Assembly: GCA_029216955.1 (NCBI GenBank) | Contig: JANAVB010015632.1 | Location: 124,001-188,000 of the forward strand | Direction of reading: 5' to 3' | DNA from: Iris pallida | Lineage: Eukaryota; Streptophyta; Magnoliopsida; Asparagales; Iridaceae | DNA length: 64,000 nucleotides | Part shown: positions 24,978 through 34,358 of the stretch, piece by piece | Numbering within the stretch: position 1 is the stretch's first letter | Layout: the number at the start of each line of letters is the position of its first letter | Translations under genes and position numbers: made by a program | Notes under the pieces: model-generated | Database searches by the model: none | Told to the model about the DNA's origin: nothing | What the model saw: only the letters and a program-made list of their open reading frames with translations

Positions 24978-25028
24978 CAGAGTTCGGGCCGAACTCTGCC
25001 TCCACACAGAGTTCGGGCCGAACTCTGT
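24978..25028 (+). promoter_or_regulatory. Tandem palindromes in the copia 5' LTR
   Basis: Two near-perfect palindromes with arms CAGAGTTCGG and CCGAACTCTG around a central G lie at 24978-24998 and 25006-25028 (the second has one extra base pair). Identical pairs occur in the 3' LTR at 33703-33723 and 33731-33753, and related copies lie upstream of the extra ORF at about 31199-31245. Their place about 130 bp upstream of the TATA boxes suggests protein-binding sites or a structured RNA. The function is not shown. Confidence 0.65.
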
Positions 25029-25130
25029 CCCCTAGAAATCAGGAACCCTAATTTTAGGGTTAGCTGGTTGCTAGTTGTCCAACGGCCAAATTTTTGAATT
25101 TTCCTACCCGAATTCTGGCCGAATTCTGCC

Positions 25131-25150
25131 TATAAAAACACTATAAATAG
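25131..25150 (+). promoter_or_regulatory. TATA boxes of the copia LTR promoter
   Basis: TATAAAAA at 25131-25138 and TATAAATAG at 25142-25150 are 3 bp apart and preceded by the repeated GAATTCTG words. Both are retained in the 3' LTR. Transcription would begin about 30 bp downstream. Confidence 0.7.
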
Positions 25151-25631
25151 GGCATGAATTCTCTCATTTCAAATTATTCAATCTTCTCTTTTCTTCTCTC
25201 TTATAGCTCAAATAAGCCATACCCTTCCCATCTACTAGCCACAAGCCTCCTAAGTCTCGAGTGCTCAGCATCTCTCAGTTAGGATTCTTGTGCAAGAGTT
25301 GAAGAAGTCGCTTGGACAATTCCAAGCAAATCGCCACTGCGATCCTCTGTAAGAAGTTGACGTGCTCTTCTAAAGTAAAGGCACGGGTTGTAAACTACTA
25401 TTTCACAAATAGTGGATTTAATCCTGAGCTAGAGTTCTCAGGCCTGGACTAGTCCTCCACGAGAGAAACCAGGTTAAAATCGCTGTGTTTGCGTATGCTT
25501 TCTTGCTCTTCATTTACATTCCGCATTTTACTCTGATTATTCATAGATAGTGAAAGAGTTAATTTTTAATTGGTTATTTTCTATATAAACTCTATTCACC
25601 CCCTTCTAGAGTTGCCAAACTGTTCTTCAAT

Positions 25632-25643
25632 TGGTATCAGAGC
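25632..25643 (+). other. Primer binding site, initiator tRNA-Met
   Basis: TGGTATCAGAGC starts two bases after the 5' LTR and matches the 12 3'-terminal bases of plant initiator tRNA-Met. This is the usual PBS of plant copia elements. Confidence 0.93.
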
Positions 25644-25683
25644 TCTGTTCTCTTTGCAAGGATTTACCTCCTAGAGCTGATCC

Positions 25684-27330
25684 ATGGCAACCACACAATC
25701 CTTGATTTCCAATCACGGTGAAGGACAGTCCACCCATAGGCCTCCCCTATTTGATGGAACTAACTATACGTATTGGAAAACAAGGATGAGTTTTTATCTC
25801 AAGTCTCTAGACTTCGACCTGTGGACAGTCGTCACTGACGGTTACAAAAAGCCCGCCAGGATAGTTGTCAACGGTGATCTCATTGAGAAATCACATGACA
25901 AATATTCTGACGAAGAAAAGAAACAGGCAAGTCTAGACGTGAGAGCTATTAATGCTTTATTCTGTGCTATAGACAGGAATGAGTTTAACAGGGTATCTAC
26001 ATGCACCACATCCCACGAAGTATGGAAGCTTCTAGAAGTGACGCATGAAGGAACCACCCAAGTCAAGGAATCAAAAATCAGTCGTCTTACGCAAGAATAC
26101 GAGGCATTTAAGATGAAGCCAAATGAGACGATCACTCAAATGTTTACAAGATTCCTCGACATCATCAATCCTCTATCCTCGCTTGGTAAGCAGTACACAA
26201 ACCACGAGAAAATTCGTAAGTTACTCAGAGGGTTACCAAAGATTTGGAACCCTAAGGTGACAGCCATCATAGAAGGAAACGATCTCACAACAATGTCAAT
26301 GGAGACCTTGATGGGTAAGCTCATGACTCACGAGCTTGACCTCAAGGACTTCGAAGAGCCTGCTCCGAAGACTAAGGAGATCGCACTCAAAGCTCATCGA
26401 CGAAGGGCTGATCACGACGAGACCGAAGACGACAACTCAGATGATGAAGACCAAGCTCTCATGGTTCGCAACTTCAAGAAGTTCCTTCGCTTCAATAGAA
26501 GAAAGAAGGAACCACAAGAAGACGATGAAGAAGAGCCAACCTGCTATGGCTGCAAGAAGACTGGACACGTCCGAAAAGACTGTCCATTCTTGAAGAAGAG
26601 CAACCGCCATGAGAAGCCATACAAAAAGAACTCATCAAGGAAATATGCCAACACAAGCATTTGGCATGAAAGTGAAGCGAGTGACTCCGAGGAAGAAAAG
26701 GACTCTCCTCAAGATAAAGCAAATGTGTGCCTAAAGGCAACTTCCAACAAGGTATCTAACGAAACTTTAGATGACTTCTCTTTTGATGAACTTGGCGATG
26801 CCTTCACTGATTTGCTCGATGATCACAAAAAGGTCATCGGTAAATACAAACACGCCAAGGACAAAATCAAAAGTCTTGAAGACGAGATACAAAGAATTTC
26901 TTTACTTCTTGATAATGTTAGAGACACGTCACCCACTGATGTCACAAATGAAGTATCCAAGCTTAAAATAAGCTTACATGATGCTGAAGCACGTATTGAG
27001 CAACAAACTCAAGAAATCACTACACTCAACACGTTGCTTGCTGGAGAAAAGAGTAGACACAAGATTTCCATGACTAAGATATATGGCTTAAATATTAAGG
27101 TTGATGAACTGCAAGCTGTTTCTAAGAGATTAGAAACCAAATTGGGTAAACAGGTTGTTCAACCTCAAACCCAATCACATGGGCACAACACCACTCATGC
27201 TAGTCAACCACGTCATCCTCATACAACACATAACCATGCTTTTATATACACAAACCTCCATAAACCACGTGCACGTAAGAATATACCTCATCATACTGCA
27301 CAAAGACAACCAACATCACTCTACATATAG
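25684..27330 (+). CDS. Copia Gag (548 codons before a frameshift)
   Basis: Starts at the ATG 41 bp after the PBS. Residues about 20-55 (PLFDGTNYTYWKTRMSFYLK) and 60-220 form the copia capsid region. A C-x2-C-x4-H-x4-C zinc knuckle, CYGCKKTGHVRKDC, lies at residues 287-300 and is followed by a basic segment. Residues about 380-490 are a heptad-rich, charged coiled-coil region, which is unusual for copia Gag generally but typical of Sireviruses. TQ dipeptides at 442-443 and 496-497 resemble dynein-light-chain binding cores. Gag forms the particle and packages RNA. The frame ends at 27328-27330 because of a frameshift near 27310-27330; the true frame continues in another phase into a His-rich part. 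Confidence 0.93.
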   Translation: MATTQSLISNHGEGQSTHRPPLFDGTNYTYWKTRMSFYLKSLDFDLWTVVTDGYKKPARIVVNGDLIEKSHDKYSDEEKKQASLDVRAINALFCAIDRNEFNRVSTCTTSHEVWKLLEVTHEGTTQVKESKISRLTQEYEAFKMKPNETITQMFTRFLDIINPLSSLGKQYTNHEKIRKLLRGLPKIWNPKVTAIIEGNDLTTMSMETLMGKLMTHELDLKDFEEPAPKTKEIALKAHRRRADHDETEDDNSDDEDQALMVRNFKKFLRFNRRKKEPQEDDEEEPTCYGCKKTGHVRKDCPFLKKSNRHEKPYKKNSSRKYANTSIWHESEASDSEEEKDSPQDKANVCLKATSNKVSNETLDDFSFDELGDAFTDLLDDHKKVIGKYKHAKDKIKSLEDEIQRISLLLDNVRDTSPTDVTNEVSKLKISLHDAEARIEQQTQEITTLNTLLAGEKSRHKISMTKIYGLNIKVDELQAVSKRLETKLGKQVVQPQTQSHGHNTTHASQPRHPHTTHNHAFIYTNLHKPRARKNIPHHTAQRQPTSLYI

Positions 27331-27780
27331 AAATCATCATCATGCCTTGCCATATAGACAAAATCATCATGTTATGCCACATAGACAAAATCATCATACC
27401 ATGCCACATCCGCATGCCATACCATATAGACAATATCAGCATGTCACACATCATGGACAATATCATCATGCTATGCCACATAGACACCATCACCATGCCA
27501 CTCATTCCATGCATAATCATCATCACTATGCTAACTCTACACATCATGTCCATCCACATCCTGTTGCTTATAGATATTATTCTCATGCTCCTAGTATAAA
27601 TAAAAATGCTATCTGTACCTACTGTGGATCACATGGACACATTTCACCATAATGTAGAGTTAGAAGACTGGTAGACAAAAAGATATATGCATGGTTTTCG
27701 AAAACTAACTTTTCAGGACCCTCAAGAACATGGGTACCAAAGGTCACATCTACTCTTGATGTAGGTGGACCTTCCCTCCT
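27331..27780 (+). pseudogene. His-rich Gag-Pol linker and second zinc knuckle, shifted and with a stop codon
   Basis: In the second reading phase the sequence has repeated units of the form HH-x-MPHRQ and YRQ-x-HH, about ten in 250 bp, giving a His/Met/Arg-rich linker. It ends with a second knuckle, CTYCGSHGHISP, then TAA at 27650-27652, then Cys-Arg. The stop therefore replaces one residue between His and the last Cys of C-x2-C-x4-H-x4-C. Past the stop the phase remains open with WVPKVTS and shifts again near 27775 to enter the protease. These lesions block read-through from gag to pol. Confidence 0.82.
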
Positions 27781-29507
27781 CAACTGAGAGTAAGTGGATT
27801 CTCGATAGTGGATGCTCGCGACATATGACGGGAGACGTAAATCTTTTTGCATCACTATCGATGAAGAGAGAAGGATACGTATCCTTCGGTAACAATCTCA
27901 AAGGGCACATAATAGGTAATAGTATTATTGGTCATCCTCCCTCTCCTGTAATAAAGGATGTCTGCCTAGTGATCGAGTTAAAGCATAACCTGCTCAGCAT
28001 TAGTCATCTCGCTGATCATGGATATGATATTAACTTTGGACAAAACAATTGCCTCATCTATGATAGGTCAACTGGAGACATTGTTTTTGAAAGGAAAAGA
28101 GAGGATAACATTTATATTTTCTATCTTTCTATAGATACTAACAATGGAGGTAGATGTTTACTTGCCCACAAAGATGAACGATTACTTTGGCACCAGCGTC
28201 TTGGTCATGCCAATATGGATACTATATCCAGGTTGTCAACCAAGAAGCTAGTGAGAGGATTGCCCGACATCACATTCAAAAAGGATACGGTATGTGCCGA
28301 ATGTGAATTGAACAAGGCAACCAAATCCTCGTTTCATTCCATCAACTCTGTAAGTACTTCTAGACCCCTGCAACTACTCCATATGGATTTATTTGGTCCT
28401 AGTAGAGTAGCTAGCCTTGGTGGTAAACTTTATGCATTTGTTATTGTTGATGATTTTTCGAGATTTACTTGGGTTTTCTTTCTCACAAACAAAAGTGATG
28501 CTATTTCAGTTTTTAAGATTTTTGTCAAGAAAGTTCAAAACGAAAAAGGCTACATGATCACTCGAATTCGAAGTGACCATGGAGGCGAATTCGAAAATTC
28601 TGATTTTGAAAATTTTTGTGATTCTAATGGTTTTGATCATGAATTTTCTTGTCCAAGAACTCCTCAACAAAATGGTGTTGTGGAGCGGAAGAATAGGACT
28701 CTCGGCGATATGGCTAGAGTCATGTTGAATAAATTTTCACTTTCGAAATATTTCTGGGCAGAAGCTGTCAGTACAGCATGCCACATTTTGAATAGGGTGC
28801 TTATTCGTCCCATTACGAAGAAAACACCCTATGAGCTTTGGTTTGGGAGAACTCCCAATGTTTCTTATTTTAAAGTTTTTGGATGTAGATGTTTTATCCT
28901 TAACACCAAAGACAACTTAGGCAAATTTGATGCCAAAGCTGACGATGGTATTTTCCTTGGTTATGCCGCCAAGAGTAAGGGATATAGAGTCTTTAATAAA
29001 TGCTCACTAATTGTGGAAGAGTCAACAAATGTGACTTTTGATGAAGACAACAGTGCAGCAAGTACTCTTGATGATGACGTTGAGCCATCAACTTCTACTC
29101 CACTAAATACTTCTACCGAAACAAATTCTCTGGAGGGTTTGCCTAAGAAATTTTCTTTCAAACCTTCTCATCCAGAAAATTTAGTTATAGGTGAAGTTTC
29201 ACGTGGAGTAACTACCAGATCATCACTAAGAGACTCTGTTGCTAGCACTGCCTTTATTTCACAAGTTGAGCCGAAAAACATTTATGAAGCTTTTAATGAT
29301 GAATTTTGGATTGCTGCTATGCAAGATGAACTCAACCAATTCGAGAGGAGCCAAGTGTGGGAACTAGTTCCTAGACCGGCTAATCACTCGATAATTGGTA
29401 CTAAATGGGTGTTCAGAAACAAAGTGAATGAAGATGGTTTAGTCAAACGCAACAAAGCTCGTCTAAGTAGCTCAAGGATACAACCAAGAGGAAGGTATCG
29501 ACTATGA
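27765..29507 (+). CDS. Copia protease and integrase, leading into RT
   Basis: Begins within the protease: WILDSGCSRHMTGD holds the Asp-Ser-Gly active site (about residues 11-24). The GAG-pre-integrase zinc region follows at about 140-195 (LLWHQRLGHANMD...CAECELNKA). The integrase core shows VIVDDFSRFTWVF (first Asp), RSDHGGEFEN (second Asp) and PQQNGVVERKNRTL (Glu). From about residue 500 the RT N-terminus appears: WIAAMQDELNQFERSQVWEL and GTKWVFRNKVNEDG. One extra A at 29465-29466 shifts the frame, so the ORF terminates at 29507 in wrong phase. The first ATG used here is not the natural start, because the polyprotein should continue from gag. Confidence 0.93.
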   Translation: MDLPSSTESKWILDSGCSRHMTGDVNLFASLSMKREGYVSFGNNLKGHIIGNSIIGHPPSPVIKDVCLVIELKHNLLSISHLADHGYDINFGQNNCLIYDRSTGDIVFERKREDNIYIFYLSIDTNNGGRCLLAHKDERLLWHQRLGHANMDTISRLSTKKLVRGLPDITFKKDTVCAECELNKATKSSFHSINSVSTSRPLQLLHMDLFGPSRVASLGGKLYAFVIVDDFSRFTWVFFLTNKSDAISVFKIFVKKVQNEKGYMITRIRSDHGGEFENSDFENFCDSNGFDHEFSCPRTPQQNGVVERKNRTLGDMARVMLNKFSLSKYFWAEAVSTACHILNRVLIRPITKKTPYELWFGRTPNVSYFKVFGCRCFILNTKDNLGKFDAKADDGIFLGYAAKSKGYRVFNKCSLIVEESTNVTFDEDNSAASTLDDDVEPSTSTPLNTSTETNSLEGLPKKFSFKPSHPENLVIGEVSRGVTTRSSLRDSVASTAFISQVEPKNIYEAFNDEFWIAAMQDELNQFERSQVWELVPRPANHSIIGTKWVFRNKVNEDGLVKRNKARLSSSRIQPRGRYRL

Positions 29508-30246
29508 TGAGACGTATGCTCCAGTTGCTAGACTAGAATCCATTCAGATGCTTTGTGCATTTGCAAATTATCAAAATTTCAAATTATTTCAAATGGATGT
29601 GAAAAGTGCTTTCTTGAATGGTTTTATTAAGGAGGAAGTTTATGTAAAACAACCCCCTGGCTTTGAAAACCACAAGTTTCTCGACCACGTGTTCAAGCTA
29701 AAGAAAGCGCTATATGGCCTTAAACAAGCCCCCAGAGCTTGGTATGAAAGGCTAAGCAGTTTCTTGCTTGAGAAAGGTTTTTCAAAAGGGAAAATTGACA
29801 CTACACTGTTTATAAAATCTTTTAAAGACACCATTCTATTGATTCAAATTTATGTTGATGATATCATTTTTGGTTCTACTGATGAAACCCTCTGTCAAGA
29901 ATTTGCCAAGTGTATGCAGACAGAATTTGAGATGAGCATGATGGGAGAGCTCAACTACTTTATTGGTCTGCAAGTAAAACAAATGGCTAATGAAACTTTC
30001 ATCTGTCAGTCGAAGTATACAAAGGACATGCTGAAGAAGTTCGATCTTGACAACGTCAAACCAATCAGCACTCCAATGGCTACTTCAACCAAACTAGAAC
30101 CAGATGAGAGTGGCAAATCTGTCGATCAACGTAAGTATCGAGGTATGATAGGCAGCTTACTTTATTTAACTGCTAGTCGCCCCGATATCATGTTTAGTGT
30201 TTGCCTATGTGCTAATATCAAGCAAATCCTAAGGAATCACACCTGA
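29467..30246 (+). pseudogene. Copia reverse transcriptase
   Basis: In the corrected phase the sequence resumes with YNQEEGIDYDETYAPVARLE (29473 on) and gives FQMDVKSAFLNG, GFIKEEVYVKQPPGF, ALYGLKQAPRAWYERL, the catalytic IYVDDIIFG and ELNYFIGLQV. The tail, GMIGSLLYLTASRPDIMFSV, is the RT-connection block. These are all the canonical blocks of copia RT. The frame closes at 30246 because a base is missing near 30212; in the next phase the connection continues to RNase H. The catalytic Asp-Asp is intact. Confidence 0.92.
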
Positions 30247-30803
30247 CCGCGGTTAAGCGTATCTTTCGATACCTTAAGGGTACGGTTACTGTGGGCCTAT
30301 GGTATCCCAAGACAACATCATTTGACCTCATTGGTTACTCTGATGCTGACTTCGCCGGATGCAAGGTCGACCGTAAAAGTACAAGCGGCACGTGTCATTT
30401 ATTAGGAAAGGCTTTAGTCTCCTGGTTTAGCAAGAAACAGAATTCTGTCGCACTATCCACAACAGAAGCTGAATACATCGCAGCTGGGCGTTGTTGTGCA
30501 CAGATTCTGTGGATGAAGCAAACCCTTGAAGACTATAATCTATCTTTCATGCACATTCCTATATTCTGTGACAATACTAGTGCTATTAACTTGACTAATA
30601 ACCCTATCTGTCACTCACGCACAAAACACATTGAAATCAGACACCACTTTTTGCGTGATCATCAGCAAAATGGCACGATTAACTTAGAGTTTATTGACAC
30701 TGATCATCAGCTAGCAGACTTCTTTACTAAGCCATTATTCGAAGAGCGCTTCAATTTCCTTTGTCGTGAACTTGGAATTTTAGATGAAGCTGTCATAAAT
30801 TGA
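30213..30803 (+). pseudogene. Copia RNase H domain and end of pol
   Basis: After the frame change the sequence reads HLTAVKRIFRYLKGTV and then IGYSDADFAGCKVDRKSTSG, SWFSKKQNSVALSTTEAEYI, FCDNTSAINLTNNP, RTKHIEIRHHFLRD and TDHQLADFFTKPL, ending in TGA at 30801-30803. The acidic residues of copia RNase H (Asp, Glu, Asp, His-bearing block) are present. It degrades the RNA strand during reverse transcription. The domain is intact apart from the upstream frameshift that separates it from RT. Confidence 0.93.
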
Positions 30804-31557
30804 AACTCACCTGCATAAATATCGATTATATTATGATTCTCTTACGATAAACTTGCTATGGGTACAAGCCGAAAGGGCCCTTCTGACAACAAGGCGTAAA
30901 AGCCTAAGCGACACGGTGTACTAGTCCTCAGGACTACCGCTAGCTGGGATCCGGCCCCTGCAGCTAACCCATGGCAAATTCAAACTATTGAATTATAATA
31001 TATTTCCTTGTTTATTATATGGTTTGTTTTGATTTATTATTGCCTACTTGATAATTTTCTAAGTTCATTCTGATATTAGTATACCTCTCTATTTGATTGA
31101 TTTCATCAAGCTTTTATCCTCTTTTCTAACTTCTTTTCAACACTTAACAAATTTTTCTATCTTATAGCCCATCTTTCTGTTCTGGAAGACTAATCCAGAA
31201 CTCGGGCCGAACTCTGCCCCTAACAGAGTTCGGGCCGAGTTCGGTCCCACTGTTCCAGCGTCGGGGACAGCCTCCACCGTTTGATCATTTTAGATCGTAC
31301 GGTCCAGATTCCCTCCGACCAAAGAAAACCCTCTCTTTATTTTCGGGTTTTCATCTCTCTCCTTCATTCTTTCCTTCTTCTCCACCTCTCCAAACTTTTT
31401 CCTACAAACCCTAACCCTAGTTTTCTATCTAGAGTGCTCCATTACTCCTCAAAATCAAGGGAAAGGGGTTTCTCATCATTCTCTTCCACTGTTTGCTGTT
31501 GATTTTAGGTATATCATTCTCTTTCTCTCCATTTCAAGTTCTCTAATTTTCTTGCAA
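30804..31557 (+). other. Spacer between pol and the extra ORF, with LTR-like palindromic motifs
   Basis: No coding frame of note. At 31199-31245 it has CTCGGGCCGAACTCTG and CAGAGTTCGGGCCGAG, variants of the palindromes in the LTRs. A pyrimidine-rich leader (about 31290-31550) then runs to the start of the extra ORF. The layout, motif block followed by a pyrimidine-rich leader and an ORF, resembles an internal promoter/leader. A splice acceptor for a subgenomic RNA is another option. Confidence 0.6.
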
Positions 31558-32826
31558 ATGGCTCTTCGCTTGCCCAATCGTGGGAAGAGGATCCGAACCG
31601 AGGGTGCTTCCTCTTCGAATCCTCCTCCTTCCATTGAGCAAGTAGCTGAACAACAACCCATTCATCCGTTGTTCAACCCGCCTAGTCCCCACGATCCTAC
31701 CACATATGACGACCGATTGTTTGTGTCGCTAGACGCATCTAACGAGTGGTTTAGTGACTTTCGGACTCGTCCGGTGTTCAGGGGACATCCTATAAATTTT
31801 ACAATCTTTTCTCAATATGAATCATTGTTTCGTGATCTATGTTTGGATGAGTTAGTTGCCTCAAACTTTGTCATTTACCGGTGCGCCATCCAAATGTTCT
31901 ATTGTAACTTGACTCACGATGCAACCCACATCTACTCCCGGGTTGCCGGTATTGATATTGCTTTTGATGCTTCTGAGTTGGGCGAGTATCTTGCACTTCA
32001 AGATCTCGATACTTGGGATAAGCTTGTGGAAGCTCGCCAATTCCAATTTGTTGGTAAAACTTCTCTTGAAGGATTCAAGGAGGAATTATGTGCCCCTAAC
32101 ATAAGTCCTCGCAAGCTTATGACCAAGCACCTCAACCCATATTTCTATGAGCTTCATCGAATCATTTTCAACACTATCTTGCCAAAAGCTGGCTCCACCG
32201 ATGAAGTCACATACTTTGAGATCTCTGCTTTATATCACCTTCATTATCGTATCCCCTTCAATCTTCCAAGGACAATGATGGACTGGATGATAAACTGTAG
32301 GAAGAAACCAAGAGCCTTGGTTTATCCTTTATACCTTCCTATGGTTTTTCGTGCGTTCATCATTCCTATTCATGACTGTCAGTTCTTGCCTGCTCCTGCT
32401 TTCCTGTCCAAGGCACGACGTCTTCAGGCAGTCGTCGCCTCTCCTGAGACTTCTGAGCAGTCTGATGATGAGGAGCCTGACGCCCCTCCACTCGGTCAGG
32501 ATGCACCACCTCCACCTGCCACTCTTGAGTCTATTCAGACTATGCTCCGGGATCGTTTTGCTCTTGAGGACGATCGCTGGACTCAGATGGATTATCGGAC
32601 TACCCTGCAGATGAGTGCCCTCAGCAACTCACTGCACGATATCCGGTATTCCATGTCTCGTCACCCCTCTATGCCCATTTCCATGGAGCGGGATCCTGGA
32701 CGCGCTGGATATCGCATTGACGACCCCTGGGTCATGCGGTACCTGGATCCGGATGCTGCTATCGTGGACCCCCGCCGTTCTTTCACTGATCATTCAGACT
32801 CTGCTGGGCCTTCTCGTGCTCCGTGA
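31558..32826 (+). CDS. Extra ORF downstream of copia pol (422 codons, Sirevirus env-like position)
   Basis: The ATG at 31558 is the first in-frame ATG; the frame is fully open to TGA at 32824-32826. Residues about 1-60 are basic then Pro-rich (MALRLPNRGKRIRTEG). The central part, RGHPINFTIFSQYESLFRDL, MFYCNLTHDATHIYSRVAG, IDIAFDASELGEYLAL, resembles the plant retroelement family usually annotated as putative plant transposon protein, with its F-Y-x-N-L and V-x-G-x-x-I-x-F blocks. The C-terminal third is acidic and Pro-rich (DDEEPDAPPLGQDAPPPP) with a helical tail. I see no signal peptide or convincing membrane segment, so a true envelope role is not supported. It is the only long intact frame in the element. 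Confidence 0.88.
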   Translation: MALRLPNRGKRIRTEGASSSNPPPSIEQVAEQQPIHPLFNPPSPHDPTTYDDRLFVSLDASNEWFSDFRTRPVFRGHPINFTIFSQYESLFRDLCLDELVASNFVIYRCAIQMFYCNLTHDATHIYSRVAGIDIAFDASELGEYLALQDLDTWDKLVEARQFQFVGKTSLEGFKEELCAPNISPRKLMTKHLNPYFYELHRIIFNTILPKAGSTDEVTYFEISALYHLHYRIPFNLPRTMMDWMINCRKKPRALVYPLYLPMVFRAFIIPIHDCQFLPAPAFLSKARRLQAVVASPETSEQSDDEEPDAPPLGQDAPPPPATLESIQTMLRDRFALEDDRWTQMDYRTTLQMSALSNSLHDIRYSMSRHPSMPISMERDPGRAGYRIDDPWVMRYLDPDAAIVDPRRSFTDHSDSAGPSRAP

Positions 32827-33410
32827 TGGAGATTGGCTACTATCTGCTGCTGCTGCTGATGATGATCTTAGTTGATGCATTTTGATTTCTAGTTATTTAG
32901 TTCTATTTGGTTTTATGTACTTAGATGTTCTAGAACTCTGGTTGTGATTGACATTTGGTTCTATGTGATGACTTTTTATGCCTAGTTTTATATTTTATGC
33001 TAGTGACTTATTTTGATTATTCATATACTGTTTCTTCTCTGCTTGGTGTGGTTGCATCACTATTAATTGTCTATACTGCAGTTTCTATGTTATTCATTCA
33101 TCTGCAGTCTATATTGCTAAATGCCAAAAGGGGGAGAACTATGTATATTCTGGATATATAGTTGTTTCTTTCGTACATCTGTGCTTGTTTGTGCTTTTTG
33201 GAGATATTATTTATCAGGCCAACAGGTTCAATGCACTATTTACGGGGGAGCTATTGCTTCTAGCTCAGCACCGTTCACTGATTACGGGGGAGCTATTATT
33301 TCTAGCTCGACATCGATTATGGGGGAGCTATGTTGCTATAATCAACTGTGTCAAGGTATGAATGTTGAATATACATATATTATTTTGCCAATTATCAATA
33401 TGGGGGAAAT
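32827..33410 (+). other. 3' untranslated part with repeated PPT-like motifs and the final PPT
   Basis: A purine tract AAAAGGGGGAGAACTATG lies at 33126-33143. Three copies of a GGGGGAGCTAT unit follow at 33242-33255, 33284-33297 and 33319-33331, two of them followed by TTCTAGCTC. The last tract, ATGGGGGAAAT (33400-33410), abuts the 3' LTR and is the functional PPT by position. Multiple PPT-like copies before the 3' LTR are a recognised trait of Sireviruses. Confidence 0.82.
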
Positions 33411-34353
33411 TGTTGACACAAAGTCACAGTCAACCAAATATTGACAACATTGACTAAATAATATCTGTCATAATTCAATACGACACACGACGTCTGCATT
33501 AAGCTCAAGACAGACAATAGCTCAGCCTCTGCTTCTCAGTTGTATTCAAGTCTGTATTTTATATTTTCTTTGAGTCTAGACAAATGTACTCTGAGTCATG
33601 CTGAGCTCTTGAAACTTAGACTATAGCCTACCCAATATCCCAAGCTCCACCAAACCAAAAATTGCCCAATGGTCCCCTTAGAACCATTCTGTGCTCTGGA
33701 GACAGAGTTCGGGCCGAACTCTGCCTCCACACAGAGTTCGGGCCGAACTCTGTCCCCTAGAAATCAGGAACCCTAATTTTAGGGTTAGCTGGTTGCTAGT
33801 TGTCCAACGGCCAAATTTTTGAATTTTCCTACCCGAATTCTGGCCGAATTCTGCCTATAAAAACACTATAAATAGGGCATGAATTCTCTCATTTCAAATC
33901 ATCCAATCTTCTCTTCTCTTCTTTCTTATAGCTCAAATAAGCCATACCCTTCCCATCTACTAGCCACAAGCCTCCTAAGTCTCGAGTGCTCAGCATCTCT
34001 CAGTTAGGATTCTTGTGCAAGAGTTGAAGAAGTCGCTTGGACAATTCCAAGCAAATCGCCACTGCGATCCTCTGTAAGAAGTTGACGTGCTCTTCTGAAG
34101 TAAAGGCACGGGTTGTAAACTACTATTTCATAAATAGTGGATTTAATCCTGAGCTAGAGTTCTCAGGCCTGGACTAGTCCTCCACGAGGGAAACCAGGTT
34201 AAAATCGCTGTGTTTGCGTATGCTTTCTTGCTCTTCATTTACTTTCCGTATTTTACTCTGATTATTCATAGATAGTGAAAGAGTTAATTTTTAATTGGTT
34301 ATTTTCTATATAAACTCTATTCACCCCCCTTAGAGTTGCCAAACTGTTCTTCA
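33411..34353 (+). repeat. 3' LTR of the copia element (943 bp)
   Basis: Begins TGTTGACACA after the PPT and ends GTTCTTCA before TGTAG. It repeats the palindromes (33703-33753) and TATA boxes of the 5' LTR. Only a handful of substitutions and a one-base length difference are seen by eye. Confidence 0.96.
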
Positions 34354-34358
34354 TGTAG

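Larger units (their letters stand above)
24686..25629 (+). repeat. 5' LTR of the copia element (944 bp)
   Basis: It runs TGTTGACACAAAGTC to AACTGTTCTTCA and carries the promoter. It contains two palindromes, a pair of GAATTCTG-type repeats, two TATA-like boxes and, after them, a probable transcribed R-U5 part. Differences from the 3' copy are few. Confidence 0.96.
24686..34353 (+). mobile_element. Sirevirus/Maximus-like Ty1/copia retrotransposon with an extra downstream ORF (TSD TGTAG)
   Basis: Two LTRs of 944 and 943 bp (24686-25629, 33411-34353) share TGTTGACACA starts and GTTCTTCA ends and are flanked by TGTAG at 24681-24685 and 34354-34358. Internal order is initiator-Met PBS, gag, protease, integrase, RT, RNase H, a 750-bp spacer, a 422-codon extra ORF, repeated PPT-like motifs and the final PPT. 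The order integrase before RT defines copia. The long gag with a coiled coil, the extra ORF and multiple PPT-like repeats point to the Sirevirus lineage. LTRs are almost identical by eye, so insertion was fairly recent, although pol has frameshifts. Confidence 0.95.
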
